NCBI GenBank assembly: GCA_945895265.1
Contig: CAMDEF010000008.1
Span: 55,227-119,226 of the forward strand
Direction of reading: 5' to 3'
Length of the DNA: 64,000 bases
Origin: Bordetella parapertussis
Lineage (GTDB): Bacteria; Pseudomonadota; Gammaproteobacteria; Burkholderiales; Burkholderiaceae_B
Positions 26,228 to 35,492 of this stretch are shown here, piece after piece (the first letter of the stretch is position 1; each line of letters starts with the position of its first letter). Below the pieces are notes generated by a model. That model did no database searches and had not been told where the DNA came from. It saw nothing but the letters and a program-made list of their open reading frames with translations. Both the position numbers and the translations under genes were made by a program.

Positions 26228-26268
26228 TGTCCCTCTTGTGCTGAACGGCGAGTTTCGCGGAGAAAAAA

Positions 26269-27615
26269 ATGAGTCAAAGAAAATATTTCGGTACTGATGG
26301 CGTGCGCGGCGAAGTGGGTGGCGACGTCATCAATGCTGAATTCGCACTCAGGCTTGGCTATGCAGCCGGTAAAGTTTTGGCTAAAGAGCATTCGGCGCGG
26401 CGCGGTCGCCCAACCGTATTGATTGGTAAAGACACGCGCATCAGTGGCTACATGCTTGAATCGGCGCTCGAAGCAGGCTTTGCTTCGGCTGGTATCGAGG
26501 TGTTGCTCGCAGGCCCGCTACCCACCCCAGCGGTGGCGTATTTGACGCGTACCTGGCGCTTAGTGGCCGGTATTGTGATCAGCGCCTCACACAATCCTTA
26601 TTACGACAATGGCATCAAGTTTTTTTCGTCTAAGGGGATGAAGTTGCCTGACGAAACTGAAGCTGCGATTGAAGCTGCACTAGACGAACCCATGCAATGC
26701 GTCAGCTCTGAAAAGCTCGGACGCGCGCGTCGTATTGACGATGCCCCAGGTCGTTATATTGAGTTTTGTAAAAGTACTTATCCATCGGATTTGGATTTAG
26801 GCGGTTTGAAACTCGTGGTCGATGCTGCCAATGGTGCTGCATACCATATTGCTCCGCACGTGTTTCGCGAGCTAGGTGCCGAAGTCACTGCAATTGGCGT
26901 TTCACCTGACGGGTTCAATATCAACAAAGACGTTGGTGCCTTACATCCTGAAAGCTTAGCGGCTGAAGTCCGTGCACGTGGCGCAGATCTTGGCATTGCG
27001 CTAGACGGTGATGCCGATCGTGTGCAAATGGTCGATGCCACCGGCCGTGTCTATAACGGCGATGAGTTGTTGTACGCGGTGTTGCGTGAACGCCTCTCGC
27101 GTGGGCCGGTTGCAGGTGTGGTGGGTACCCTGATGACCAACTTCGGCTTTGAGCGTCAGCTTAAACACATGGGTATCCCCTTTGAGCGTGCTCAAGTCGG
27201 TGACCGTTATGTGCTCGAGCAATTGCGTAATCGCGGCTGGCTCTATGGCGGCGAAAGCTCAGGGCATTTGTTGTGTTTGGATTCGCACACGACGGGCGAT
27301 GGCATCGTTGCAGCCTTGCAAGTATTGGCGGCCTTGCAGCGCAGCGGTGAGACCTTGTCTCAATGGGTGTCTGCCCTGCGCTTGTATCCGCAAAAAATGA
27401 TCAACGTGGCACTGAAGCCTGGCACGGATTGGGCCACCCATGCCGGCTTGCAGGCGGCTCAACAACAAGCCGAGGCCTTGCTGGGTGAGCGTGGTCGCGT
27501 ATTGATTCGCGCGTCGGGCACCGAACCCAAGCTGCGCTTGATGGTCGAGGCTGATGACGAGGCGTTGGCCACAAGATGCGTCGATTTGCTGGCAGCGGTT
27601 GATTTGACGAGCTAG
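26269..27615 (+). CDS. glmM: Phosphoglucosamine mutase
   Basis: The 448-aa enzyme interconverts glucosamine-6- and -1-phosphate for UDP-GlcNAc and hence peptidoglycan and LPS. The phosphorylated serine is S107 in ISASHNP, the magnesium site is DGDADR and the sugar-binding loop is GGESSGH. The phosphate-binding loop [12 protein letters not shown] is near the C-terminus. GGAGAAAAAA precedes the ATG. The length equals that of the family. Confidence 0.97.
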   Translation: MSQRKYFGTDGVRGEVGGDVINAEFALRLGYAAGKVLAKEHSARRGRPTVLIGKDTRISGYMLESALEAGFASAGIEVLLAGPLPTPAVAYLTRTWRLVAGIVISASHNPYYDNGIKFFSSKGMKLPDETEAAIEAALDEPMQCVSSEKLGRARRIDDAPGRYIEFCKSTYPSDLDLGGLKLVVDAANGAAYHIAPHVFRELGAEVTAIGVSPDGFNINKDVGALHPESLAAEVRARGADLGIALDGDADRVQMVDATGRVYNGDELLYAVLRERLSRGPVAGVVGTLMTNFGFERQLKHMGIPFERAQVGDRYVLEQLRNRGWLYGGESSGHLLCLDSHTTGDGIVAALQVLAALQRSGETLSQWVSALRLYPQKMINVALKPGTDWATHAGLQAAQQQAEALLGERGRVLIRASGTEPKLRLMVEADDEALATRCVDLLAAVDLTS

Positions 27616-27634
27616 CGATCAAACGCTCGAACGT

Positions 27635-27690
27635 GCTGAGTCGCTAGAGTTCTAGCGACTCAGCGATCCAGCGACTCAGCGACTCAGTGC
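27635..27690. repeat. 14-bp perfect inverted repeat and tandem GCGACTCA units
   Basis: GCTGAGTCGCTAGA (27635-27648) and TCTAGCGACTCAGC (27651-27664) are perfect inverted repeats separated by GT. Immediately after come further partial copies of the same core, GCGATCCA, GCGACTCA and GCGACTCA up to about 27688. The hairpin lies 20 bases after glmM. No T-run follows, so it does not look like a simple Rho-independent terminator; it may still stop or stabilise the glmM transcript. Confidence 0.7.
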
Positions 27691-27714
27691 CCTAGCTCCT
27701 AGTCTTGGGGGAGG

Positions 27715-27732
27715 GCCGGTTTTCTGACCGGC
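27715..27732 (+). terminator. Short GC-rich hairpin after glmM repeats
   Basis: GCCGGT at 27715-27720 pairs with ACCGGC at 27727-27732 around a T-rich loop. A second small inverted repeat TTGACT/AGTCAA follows at 27732-27746. These may form the end of the glmM transcript, but no uridine tract follows on this strand. Confidence 0.3.
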
Positions 27733-27821
27733 TTGACTGAAGTCAAAAAAACTTCATCGTTTCGTCACTTTCGTGCAATGTCCGTTGGTCATAGTGAGGG
27801 ATATCTCAGGAGATCAACCTC

Positions 27822-28625
27822 ATGCTTGAGCTTGTGCGCAGTGCCTCTAGTTTATTTACGCTTCCTACAGCTTCAAATAACTCTGCCGGCTTGGTTGTCG
27901 GCTTGGCGCAGTCACCCGAAGAAATTGAATTAGTGCAGCGACTTCGTCACGACGTGTTTAGTGCAGAGTATGGTGCTGCCCTGGGCAGTGACAGCGATGG
28001 AATCGATCGTGATCAATTTGACCCTTGGTGCGCACACTTGCTGGTGCGTGAACTCTCGACCGATCAAGTGGTAGGTACCTACCGAATTTTGACCCCGCAA
28101 CAAGCTAAGCGTGCAGGTAGCTATTACTCGGAGTCTGAGTTTGATTTAAGCGGCTTGGGGCACGTACGTGATTCATTAGTTGAATTTGGACGAGCGTGCA
28201 TTCACGAAGAGCACCGGCAAGGCGGCGTCTTGATGATGCTTTGGTCGGGCTTGGCAGAAATCCTGAAGCAAGGTAACTACGAGCATGTGTTCGGTTGCGC
28301 AAGCGTTAGCCTGCGTGATGATGGTGTCACGGCCGCTGAAGTGTGGCGTCAAATCAAAGAGCGCTCGCTCTTTACCGAGGACATCAACGTCAAGCCCTTG
28401 CATCGTTATCCCGTCGAGCAGCTTGATAGCCAGTTACCGGCCTCGGTGCCAGCCTTGCTCAAAGGGTATTTGAAATTAGGGGCGCGCGTTTGCGGCGAGC
28501 CAGCCTGGGATCCTGACTTTAATACTGCGGATTTTCCGATGTTGCTGTCGGTCAGTCATATGGGCCAGCGCTACCGTAAGCACTTTGGCTTTGATCGCGC
28601 TAAACCTGGATTAACTCAAAATTAA
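27822..28625 (+). CDS. olsB: L-ornithine N(alpha)-acyltransferase (OlsB-like)
   Basis: The 267-aa protein belongs to the OlsB/hemolysin-like GNAT family (Acetyltransf_5). Features are VQRLRHDVFSAEYG, then CAHLLVRELSTDQVVGTYRIL, LVEFGRACIHEEHRQGGVLMMLW and a long C-terminal region with LLKGYLKLGARVCGEPAWDPDFNTADF. It transfers a 3-hydroxyacyl group from acyl-ACP to ornithine, the first step of phosphorus-free ornithine lipid. AGGAG sits 9 bases before ATG. Location beside ppx, ppk and pst agrees with use under phosphate shortage. No olsA is seen in the window. The end overlaps ppx by 26 bases on the opposite strand. Confidence 0.8.
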   Translation: MLELVRSASSLFTLPTASNNSAGLVVGLAQSPEEIELVQRLRHDVFSAEYGAALGSDSDGIDRDQFDPWCAHLLVRELSTDQVVGTYRILTPQQAKRAGSYYSESEFDLSGLGHVRDSLVEFGRACIHEEHRQGGVLMMLWSGLAEILKQGNYEHVFGCASVSLRDDGVTAAEVWRQIKERSLFTEDINVKPLHRYPVEQLDSQLPASVPALLKGYLKLGARVCGEPAWDPDFNTADFPMLLSVSHMGQRYRKHFGFDRAKPGLTQN

Positions 28626-30087
28626 AACCGACCTTACCCCATTCGGTTTCTTCGCCATGTAACGAAAAATCGGTTAGCGGATGCGAGCCGAGCCATTTTT
28701 TGTCGACCTTGCAGACGATTGCAAGCCCTTTCACGCTGACCGAGAGCGGTAAGCGAGACACATCTTCGCGGCGTCGACAAAGTAGTACTGCCAAACGCAA
28801 ACATAGAATCGTTAACCATTGCTCACGATTTTTAACTAGATTTTGCGCCTTACTGAGTTTGCCAGTATGCGCGAGGGCTAACAGGCCCAATTGTGTTTGA
28901 TCGACTCGTGAAAAGCCTGGCATGTCGGCGTTATTTAAAATGTAGGCACTGTGTTTGTGGTAACCCGCCTGGGCGATTGATAAACCCACCTCGTGCAGAT
29001 CTGCTGCCCAACTCAAGGTATGGCGCAGTTCATCTTGCTCTGTTCGGCCTGGTAGCACGGCATCAAACAGACTCAAGGCGCAGCGCTTCACCCGCGCGGA
29101 TTGACGGGTATCGACGTGGTAGCGTTTTGTGAAGGCCAACACCGATACGTCACGCCGGTCGTGAGCCTCTTCGCGACCGGCCAGGTCAACCAACACACCA
29201 AGACGCAAGGCGCCATCGCCGGTTTTCATGACCTCGACATGCATCTCGTTAAAGAAGGCGCTCATGATGGCTAAGCCACCAGTTAAGACGTCGGCCCGCT
29301 CAAGTTTGATGCCAGGTAGGTCGTTTGGGATCACCCGGCCAGCACGAACGAGCTTAGCCTTCAGTTTTTCGAGACCGTCTCTCGTAATCCCTTCTGGTGA
29401 CAGGCAACCCTCGGTCAAGATTGCGTAAAGTGCCTTGGCGGTACCAGACGAGCCAAAGGCGGCGTCCCAACCCATTTTGCGATAGGGCTTGGTAATGACC
29501 TCAATTTCACGTCGGGCGGCTAACTCGGCCTGTTTCATCGAATAGACGTCAATGACACCTTCCGGAAAAAATTTTCGGCTGTAACTGACGCAACCCATAT
29601 ACAGCGAAGAGGTGAGCAGAGGCTCGTCTCCGCGACCAATGATGATCTCGGTCGAGCCACCCCCGATGTCGATGACTAAGCGCCTATCGGTCGAGATCGG
29701 TAGCGTGTGGTTGACACCAGAATAGATCAGGCGGGCTTCTTCGCGCCCAGCAATGACCTCAATCGGAAAGCCAAGCGCAGCTTCGGCGCGAGGCAAAAAA
29801 TCAGCGACGTTGCGTGCCACACGGAAGGTGTTGGTGGCAACCGCGCGTACTCGGTCAGGATGAAAGCTGCGTAACCGTTCGCCAAAACGTTTGAGTACTT
29901 CGATGGCCCGTTCAACGGATTCATCATTCAGTATCTTGGCGGAGTTTAAGCCTGCGGCTAAACGAACCGTTTCTTTGAGGCGATCGATTTGATAGATGTG
30001 TTTGGCACCATTTTGCTCGGCTACCCTTCCGATCGATAGCCTAAAGCTGTTCGACCCCAGATCTACTGCTGCCAAGAGGTGTTCCAT
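28600..30087 (-). CDS. ppx: Exopolyphosphatase Ppx/GppA
   Basis: The 495-aa enzyme removes terminal phosphate from polyphosphate (or pppGpp, in GppA paralogues). The ASKHA-type phosphate loops are AAVDLGSNSFRL and VIDIGGGSTEII; the active-site E lies in IAGREEARLIYSGV. The C-terminal third is an HD-like helical region (HTLSWAADLHEVGLSI). ATG at 30087 is chosen over the upstream TTG because it places MEHLLAAVDLG at the normal start. It is divergent from ppk, allowing joint control of polyphosphate turnover. Confidence 0.93.
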   Translation of the reverse strand: MEHLLAAVDLGSNSFRLSIGRVAEQNGAKHIYQIDRLKETVRLAAGLNSAKILNDESVERAIEVLKRFGERLRSFHPDRVRAVATNTFRVARNVADFLPRAEAALGFPIEVIAGREEARLIYSGVNHTLPISTDRRLVIDIGGGSTEIIIGRGDEPLLTSSLYMGCVSYSRKFFPEGVIDVYSMKQAELAARREIEVITKPYRKMGWDAAFGSSGTAKALYAILTEGCLSPEGITRDGLEKLKAKLVRAGRVIPNDLPGIKLERADVLTGGLAIMSAFFNEMHVEVMKTGDGALRLGVLVDLAGREEAHDRRDVSVLAFTKRYHVDTRQSARVKRCALSLFDAVLPGRTEQDELRHTLSWAADLHEVGLSIAQAGYHKHSAYILNNADMPGFSRVDQTQLGLLALAHTGKLSKAQNLVKNREQWLTILCLRLAVLLCRRREDVSRLPLSVSVKGLAIVCKVDKKWLGSHPLTDFSLHGEETEWGKVGFNFELIQV

Positions 30088-30116
30088 CAACGTCAACCTG
30101 TAACCTAATTACGCAT

Positions 30117-30122
30117 ATTATA
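30117..30122 (-). promoter_or_regulatory. -10 box for ppx
   Basis: Read on the minus strand this is TATAAT, a perfect -10 element, about 30 bases before the ppx ATG. The matching -35 position is T-rich (TTTTTG) and weak, suggesting an activator or low constitutive use. Confidence 0.45.
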
Positions 30123-30177
30123 AAAGGGTATCTAGAATCCAAAAAAAATGCACGAGGTAGCCTGAATTGTTACCAAA

Positions 30178-30195
30178 CTGTAACCTGACTGTTGT
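30178..30195 (+). promoter_or_regulatory. Pho box upstream of ppk
   Basis: CTGTAACCTGACTGTTGT is a direct repeat of the 7-base CTGTnAy element with a 4-base spacer (11-base period), as in the PhoB box CTGTCATAwAwCTGTCAy. It matches better in the first half. TTTAAG lies about 8 bases downstream as a possible -10, and the ppk ATG is 37 bases from the box end. PhoB activation under phosphate limitation is the likely role. Confidence 0.55.
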
Positions 30196-30231
30196 ACAAC
30201 CACTTTAAGCCGACAACTAAGGTCCCTCACT

Positions 30232-32301
30232 ATGCCCGCGCGTAAAAAAGCCGAACCGCTTTTTCTGAACCGAGAATTGTCCCTGCTCCAGTTCAATGAG
30301 CGGGTCTTAGCCATGGCTGAGCACCCAGATACCCCCCTGCTCGAGCGCTTGCGCTATGTCTGTATTGTGAGCTCGAATCTGGATGAGTTTTTTGAGATAC
30401 GGGTGTCAAGCTTAAAAGAACAATTAGCGCAACATCCAACGCTGCTGGGGCCCGACGGCATGACCACCGAGCAAGCCTATGAGCGGGTGCAACTTGAAGT
30501 GCACCGCATGGTCGATCGGCAATACGCCTTACTAAATGATGATATCTACCCGCGCTTGCGTACCGAGGGTGTATACCTTCATCATGCGGTTGAATGGAAT
30601 GAAGCGCAAACCGGTTGGGCCAAAGAGGTGTTTCACCGTGATGTGATGCCCTTGCTCACCCCTATCGGTCTTGATCCGGCGCACCCGTTTCCGCGTGTTT
30701 ATAACAAAAGTTTAAATTTTATTGTGCCCTTGTCTGGGCAAGATGCCTTTGGTCGTAAGGCAACGATTGCTATTGTGCAGGCGCCGCGGGCACTGCCGCG
30801 TCTGATACAAATGCCGCCTAAGGTATCGGGTCAACCCCACAGTTTTATTCTGTTGACGAGCTTGCTGCGCGCTTTCGTGGGCGAACTGTTTCCGGGTATG
30901 ACGGTGCAGGGCTGTTATCAATGGCGGGTGACGCGTAATAGTGACTTGTTTGTCGATGAAGAAGAGGTCACTAACTTGCGTCAGGCGCTTCAGGGTGAGT
31001 TATCGCAGCGTAACTTCGGTTCGGCCGTGCGGCTTGAAATTGATCTGCTAACTCCTGTTGAGATTGCCAAGTTTTTGCAAAAAGAGTTTTCGTTGACTGA
31101 GGCAGACACCTATCGTGTCAACGGCCCGGCCAACGTGTCGCGCTTAATGCAGATTTGTAATTTAGTGAAAAGGCCAGATTTATTGTTTCCAGAGTTTCAG
31201 GGGCCCATTCCTGCTCCGTTTGATAGTTTGCCCAATCGGCCCTCTGCTATTTTTGAAGCGATCGCGAAAGAAGATCGTTTATTGCACCATCCTTATCAAT
31301 CGTTTCAACCCGTCATTAATTTTTTAACGGCGGCTGCAGTCGATCCGGATGTGGTGGCAATTAAGCAGACGATTTATCGAACAGGCGAAGACTCAGAATT
31401 GATGCGCTTGTTACTCTCTGCGGCCAAGGCCGGTAAAGAAGTGACTGTCGTGGTAGAACTGATGGCCCGCTTTGATGAGCAGACCAATATCAATTGGGCG
31501 GCTCGCCTCGAAGAGGTTGGTGCGCATGTGGTGTACGGCGTTGTCGGCCATAAAACACACGCCAAGATGGCGCTGGTTCTGCGTCGTGAAAAGGGCCGCA
31601 TCAGGCGCTACGGCCACTTAGGCACCGGTAACTATCACCCGCGCACGGCGAGTTTGTATACGGATTTTGGTCTGCTGACAGCCGATCCACGTCTGTGCGA
31701 AGACATGGATAAAGTGTTTTCGCAGTTAACCGGGCTGGGTTCGCGGCGTGTACTGAAAGAACTCTTGCAGTCGCCCTTTAATTTGCATGACACGGTGGTG
31801 TCGCTGATTCGCGCCGAAGCGCGTGCAGCGCGCGCTGGCAAACCTGCACGGATTTTAGTGAAGTTAAATTCTTTGCTTGAGCCCATCGTGATTCAAGAGT
31901 TATACAAAGCCAGCCAAGCTGGGGTGAAGATCGATTTGATTATTCGCGGCGTGTGTGCCTTGCGTTCGGGTGTGCCTGGCCTATCTGAAAACATCACGGT
32001 GCGGTCCATTGTTGGGCGCTTCCTTGAGCATTCGCGAGTGTTCTATTTTTACAATCAGGGCGCCGAATCCGTCTATCTTTCGTCGGCTGACTGGATGGAC
32101 CGTAACTTTTTTAGGCGAGTAGAGATTGCGTTTCCGGTTTTAGAAAAAACCTTAAAGAAACGTGTGATTGAAGAGGCGTTTACCTTTGCGCTGCGCGACA
32201 ACCGTCTGGCCTGGTTGCAGCAGTCCGATGGTGGTTACAGCAAACTAATGAATCGGCGTGCAGCGTTCAAATTACACGAGCATTTGATGCAAAAATTGTG
32301 A
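30232..32301 (+). CDS. ppk: Polyphosphate kinase 1
   Basis: The 689-aa enzyme makes polyphosphate from ATP. The N-terminal domain starts with FLNRELSLLQFNERVLAMAEH and SSNLDEFFEIRV. The catalytic part contains KQTIYRTGEDSELM and VVGHKTHAKMALV with H443 as the expected autophosphorylated histidine. The C-terminal domain carries VRSIVGRFLEHSRVFYF, with the second conserved histidine. It is full length. A terminator follows, and a Pho box precedes it. It pairs with the divergent ppx and the pst genes for phosphate storage. Confidence 0.97.
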   Translation: MPARKKAEPLFLNRELSLLQFNERVLAMAEHPDTPLLERLRYVCIVSSNLDEFFEIRVSSLKEQLAQHPTLLGPDGMTTEQAYERVQLEVHRMVDRQYALLNDDIYPRLRTEGVYLHHAVEWNEAQTGWAKEVFHRDVMPLLTPIGLDPAHPFPRVYNKSLNFIVPLSGQDAFGRKATIAIVQAPRALPRLIQMPPKVSGQPHSFILLTSLLRAFVGELFPGMTVQGCYQWRVTRNSDLFVDEEEVTNLRQALQGELSQRNFGSAVRLEIDLLTPVEIAKFLQKEFSLTEADTYRVNGPANVSRLMQICNLVKRPDLLFPEFQGPIPAPFDSLPNRPSAIFEAIAKEDRLLHHPYQSFQPVINFLTAAAVDPDVVAIKQTIYRTGEDSELMRLLLSAAKAGKEVTVVVELMARFDEQTNINWAARLEEVGAHVVYGVVGHKTHAKMALVLRREKGRIRRYGHLGTGNYHPRTASLYTDFGLLTADPRLCEDMDKVFSQLTGLGSRRVLKELLQSPFNLHDTVVSLIRAEARAARAGKPARILVKLNSLLEPIVIQELYKASQAGVKIDLIIRGVCALRSGVPGLSENITVRSIVGRFLEHSRVFYFYNQGAESVYLSSADWMDRNFFRRVEIAFPVLEKTLKKRVIEEAFTFALRDNRLAWLQQSDGGYSKLMNRRAAFKLHEHLMQKL

Positions 32302-32362
32302 GGGCATTTGATCGAATTTTAATAAAATACTTATAAATCAATAACTTAATAAATTTTATATG

Positions 32363-32385
32363 TGACCCCAGCTGGGGTCATTTTT
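32363..32385 (+). terminator. Rho-independent terminator after ppk
   Basis: TGACCCCAG (32363-32371) pairs perfectly with CTGGGGTCA (32372-32380), followed directly by TTTTT. It ends the ppk transcript 60 bases downstream of the stop codon and lies just before the pstS Pho box. Confidence 0.85.
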
Positions 32386-32393
32386 GTTTGTGA

Positions 32394-32427
32394 CTGTCAT
32401 AAAGTCGTCACGTTGGCTCTGTATCAT
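32394..32427 (+). promoter_or_regulatory. Pho box and -10 of pstS
   Basis: CTGTCATAAAGTCGTCAC at 32394-32411 is a near-consensus PhoB box (CTGTCAT, AAAG, TCGTCAC). A -10 candidate TATCAT at 32422-32427 is 10 bases beyond, the spacing expected when the box replaces the -35 element. It should drive pstSCAB. Confidence 0.75.
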
Positions 32428-32491
32428 TTGGAAACTAGAGCCAAATAAGGGTCTAGATTTCGTCATAAATTTAATTTTATAAGGCTAAGAC

Positions 32492-33517
32492 ATGCTCAAA
32501 CGCTCACTCGTCAAACTCTCAGCGGCGCTCGCACTCGGCGTGCTGAGCTTTGCTTCTCAAGCAGCAGACATCACCGGTGCAGGCGCAACGTTTCCATACC
32601 CAATTTTCGCCAAATGGGCCGAAGTTTACAAAAAAATCGAGAACGTCGGTTTGAATTACCAGTCGATCGGCTCATCGGGCGGTTTGCGTCAGATTCGCGC
32701 TAAAACGGTAACCTTCGGTGCGTCGGATGCGCCCGTGGCAGGTCCTCAGCTCGAAAAAGACGGCATGGTTCAGTTTCCAGCGATTCTGGGTGGTGTGGTG
32801 CCGATCGTCAACATCGACGGCTTTAAGCAAGCCGAGCTCAAACTGACGGGCCCAGTATTGGCTGATATTTTTATGGGCACCATTAAAAACTGGAATGACC
32901 CTAAGATTGGTGCACTCAACCCGGGTAAAACGTTGCCCAACCAGGCAATTACTGTTGTCCATCGTGCGGATGGTTCGGGTACAACCTTTATTTTTACTGA
33001 CTATCTGAACGAAGTCAGCAAGGTTTGGGCAGACAAGGTTGGCAAGGGCGCCGCAGTGAAATGGCCTGCAGACAGCTCAGTCGGTGGTAAGGGTAATGAA
33101 GGTGTTGCAGCGAACGTCACCCGTGTGAAAGGTTCAATTGGTTACGTAGAGTACGCGTATGCCAAGAAAAACAACATCACATACTTGCAAATGATGAACA
33201 AAGATGGTCAGTACGTGGCTCCAAGCGAAAAGTCTTTCGCTGCGGCAGCGGCTGGTGCAGACTGGTTCAGCGTTCCAGGCATGGGAATCTCGTTGGTTGA
33301 GCAAAAGGGTGCTTCATCCTGGCCGATCACTGGCGCCTCGTTTGTCTTGATGTACAAAGAGCCTGCTGACAAGGCGGCCTCTAAAGACGTGATCAAGTTC
33401 TTTACTTGGGCCTTCAAAGACGGTCAGCAACTGGCGCTTGACCTTGACTACGTGCCATTGCCTGATGCCTTGACCAAGGCGATTGCTAGCAAGGTTTGGT
33501 CACAGATCAAGAACTAA
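32492..33517 (+). CDS. pstS: Phosphate-binding periplasmic protein PstS
   Basis: The 341-aa protein has a signal peptide (MLKRSLVKLSAALALGVLSFASQA) and the PstS opening ADITGAGATFPYPIFAKWAEVY. Phosphate-contact segments include SIGSSGGLRQI, FGASDAPV and HRADGSGTTFIFTDYL. It captures phosphate for the PstCA channel. The Pho box sits about 80 bases upstream. A long gap with a strong hairpin separates it from pstC. Confidence 0.97.
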   Translation: MLKRSLVKLSAALALGVLSFASQAADITGAGATFPYPIFAKWAEVYKKIENVGLNYQSIGSSGGLRQIRAKTVTFGASDAPVAGPQLEKDGMVQFPAILGGVVPIVNIDGFKQAELKLTGPVLADIFMGTIKNWNDPKIGALNPGKTLPNQAITVVHRADGSGTTFIFTDYLNEVSKVWADKVGKGAAVKWPADSSVGGKGNEGVAANVTRVKGSIGYVEYAYAKKNNITYLQMMNKDGQYVAPSEKSFAAAAAGADWFSVPGMGISLVEQKGASSWPITGASFVLMYKEPADKAASKDVIKFFTWAFKDGQQLALDLDYVPLPDALTKAIASKVWSQIKN

Positions 33518-33595
33518 GCTTCGAGATCTTAGTTTTTAAAACGTAGTAATCAGTACGATCGCAATTGAGATGTTTTGTAGAACGTGTAATCAGTC

Positions 33596-33620
33596 TGTCC
33601 AGACCCGGTGGGTCTGGACA
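33596..33620 (+). promoter_or_regulatory. Strong hairpin between pstS and pstC
   Basis: TGTCCAGACCC (33596-33606) and GGGTCTGGACA (33610-33620) form an 11-base perfect stem with a GGT loop. No T-run follows, and the pstC ribosome site AGGAG begins 10 bases later. It may block 3' decay so that pstS mRNA outlasts the rest, or act as a partial terminator. Confidence 0.6.
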
Positions 33621-33641
33621 TTCGGTTCTAAGGAGTAGTAG

Positions 33642-34628
33642 ATGGGTACGCCCCCAACGACGAGTGGCATGATGGATCCGCGCATGGTTGCCGTGGTTAA
33701 AAAGCAGCGTATCCAAGACTTTTTGTTTCACAAAGTCACGATGTTGTTTGCATTGCTAGTGTTAGTCGCACTCGCCGGTATCTTGGTTTCGCTGATGATT
33801 AGCGCCTGGCCCGCTTTTCAAAAATTCGGTATCGACTTTATCTGGACCAATGAGTGGGACATCATTAACGAAAATTTCGGTGCCGCGATCGCGATCTACG
33901 GCACGCTGATCAGCTCTGTGATTGCTCTCTTAATCGCAGTCCCGTTGGCCTTCGGTATTGCACTATTTTTAACTGAAATGTGCCCGCTCTGGCTGCGCCG
34001 TCCTCTAGGCACAGCGATTGAGCTGCTTGCTGCTGTGCCTTCTATCATTTACGGCATGTTCGGACTGTTTATTTTTGCACCTCTTTTTGCCGACTATGGT
34101 CAGCCAGCCCTGCAGTCTACTCTTGGTCAAATGCCTCTGATCGGCCCCCTTTTCGGTGGTGCCATGAATGGTATCGGTCTCTTAGCTGCAGGCATTATTC
34201 TGGCGTTTATGGTGTTGCCGTTTATCGCCGCGGTGATGCGCGATGTGTTTGAAATTGTGCCTCCGATTTTGCGCGAGTCTGCCTATGGCTTGGGCTGTAC
34301 GACTTGGGAGGTTGTGCGTTATATCGTCTTGCCCTACACACAAAAAGGTGTGATCGGCGGCATCATGTTGGGTCTGGGTCGTGCACTGGGCGAAACGATG
34401 GCGGTCACATTTGTGATCGGTAACTCTCAACGCATCAGAGAGTCTTTGTTTGCACCTGGCACCTCGATTGCTTCGACGCTCGCCAATGAATTTGGCGAAG
34501 CGGATGATTTTCACCTATCGACATTGTTTGCGCTCGGTTTTCTCTTATTCGTGATTACCTTTGTCGTACTCGCTATCGCAAAGATCATGATTATGCGTGC
34601 TGAAAAAGCTCAAGGGGTAAAGACCTAA
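33642..34628 (+). CDS. pstC: Phosphate ABC transporter permease PstC
   Basis: The 328-aa permease has about six membrane spans; the C-terminal permease loop reads [25 protein letters not shown] and the segment [13 protein letters not shown] is typical of PstC. It forms the phosphate channel with PstA. AGGAG sits before the ATG. Its stop overlaps the pstA start (TAATG). Confidence 0.95.
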   Translation: MGTPPTTSGMMDPRMVAVVKKQRIQDFLFHKVTMLFALLVLVALAGILVSLMISAWPAFQKFGIDFIWTNEWDIINENFGAAIAIYGTLISSVIALLIAVPLAFGIALFLTEMCPLWLRRPLGTAIELLAAVPSIIYGMFGLFIFAPLFADYGQPALQSTLGQMPLIGPLFGGAMNGIGLLAAGIILAFMVLPFIAAVMRDVFEIVPPILRESAYGLGCTTWEVVRYIVLPYTQKGVIGGIMLGLGRALGETMAVTFVIGNSQRIRESLFAPGTSIASTLANEFGEADDFHLSTLFALGFLLFVITFVVLAIAKIMIMRAEKAQGVKT

Positions 34629-35476
34629 TGAATCCCAACCTGTATCGGCGTCGTAAGTTCGTCAATAAGCTTGGTCTGTTTGCCTCCATGTTGGCGATGG
34701 CCATAGGCTTGTTTGTTTTACTGTGGATTTTGTTCATTCTTTTTAAGAATGGTTTTGCTGGCTTGAGTTTAGCGATCTTCACCGAGTCGACTCCCGCGCC
34801 TGGTTCTGAGGGTGGTGGTTTAGCCAATGCGATCGTCGGTAGTTTGATGATGGTGGGTGTCAGCGTGTTAATCAGTACACCGATCGGCATTTTTGCCGGT
34901 GTGTATTTGGCTGAGTTTGGTGACGACAACAAACTGGCCGCGGTGACGCGTTTTGTGACGGATATTATGTTGTCCGCGCCGTCCATTGTTTTGGGCTTGT
35001 TTGTTTACGCAGTGTTGGTGGCGCAGGTTAAACACTTTTCGGGCTGGGCGGGTTCGTTGGCACTTGCTCTGATCGCCATCCCGGTTGTGCTGAAAACTAC
35101 CGAAAATATGTTACGCCTTGTGCCCGGTAGCTTACGTGAGGCTGCTTTCGCTCTTGGCGCTCCTCATTGGAAGGTCACGAATTACGTGACGCTGCGTGCG
35201 GCGCGTGCAGGCGTCATGACAGGCCTTCTGCTTGCGCTTGCGCGGATCAGTGGTGAGACCGCTCCACTGCTATTTACGGCCTTAAATAACCAGTTTTTCT
35301 CTACCAACATGAATGCACCGATGGCGAACTTGCCTGTGGTGATTTTCCAGTTTGCAATGAGTCCCTATGACAACTGGGTGAGCCTCGCTTGGGCGGGTGC
35401 TCTGCTGATTACGCTTTCCGTATTGGCGCTTAATATTATCGCGCGCGTCTGGTTCCGCGAACGCACCGCTGGTTAA
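34628..35476 (+). CDS. pstA: Phosphate ABC transporter permease PstA
   Basis: The 282-aa partner of PstC. The permease loop is [26 protein letters not shown] and [13 protein letters not shown] is the counterpart of the PstC segment. The one-base overlap with pstC implies coupled translation and equal amounts of both subunits. About six spans are visible. Confidence 0.95.
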   Translation: MNPNLYRRRKFVNKLGLFASMLAMAIGLFVLLWILFILFKNGFAGLSLAIFTESTPAPGSEGGGLANAIVGSLMMVGVSVLISTPIGIFAGVYLAEFGDDNKLAAVTRFVTDIMLSAPSIVLGLFVYAVLVAQVKHFSGWAGSLALALIAIPVVLKTTENMLRLVPGSLREAAFALGAPHWKVTNYVTLRAARAGVMTGLLLALARISGETAPLLFTALNNQFFSTNMNAPMANLPVVIFQFAMSPYDNWVSLAWAGALLITLSVLALNIIARVWFRERTAG

Positions 35477-35492
35477 CTTCCTGGATATCGCT

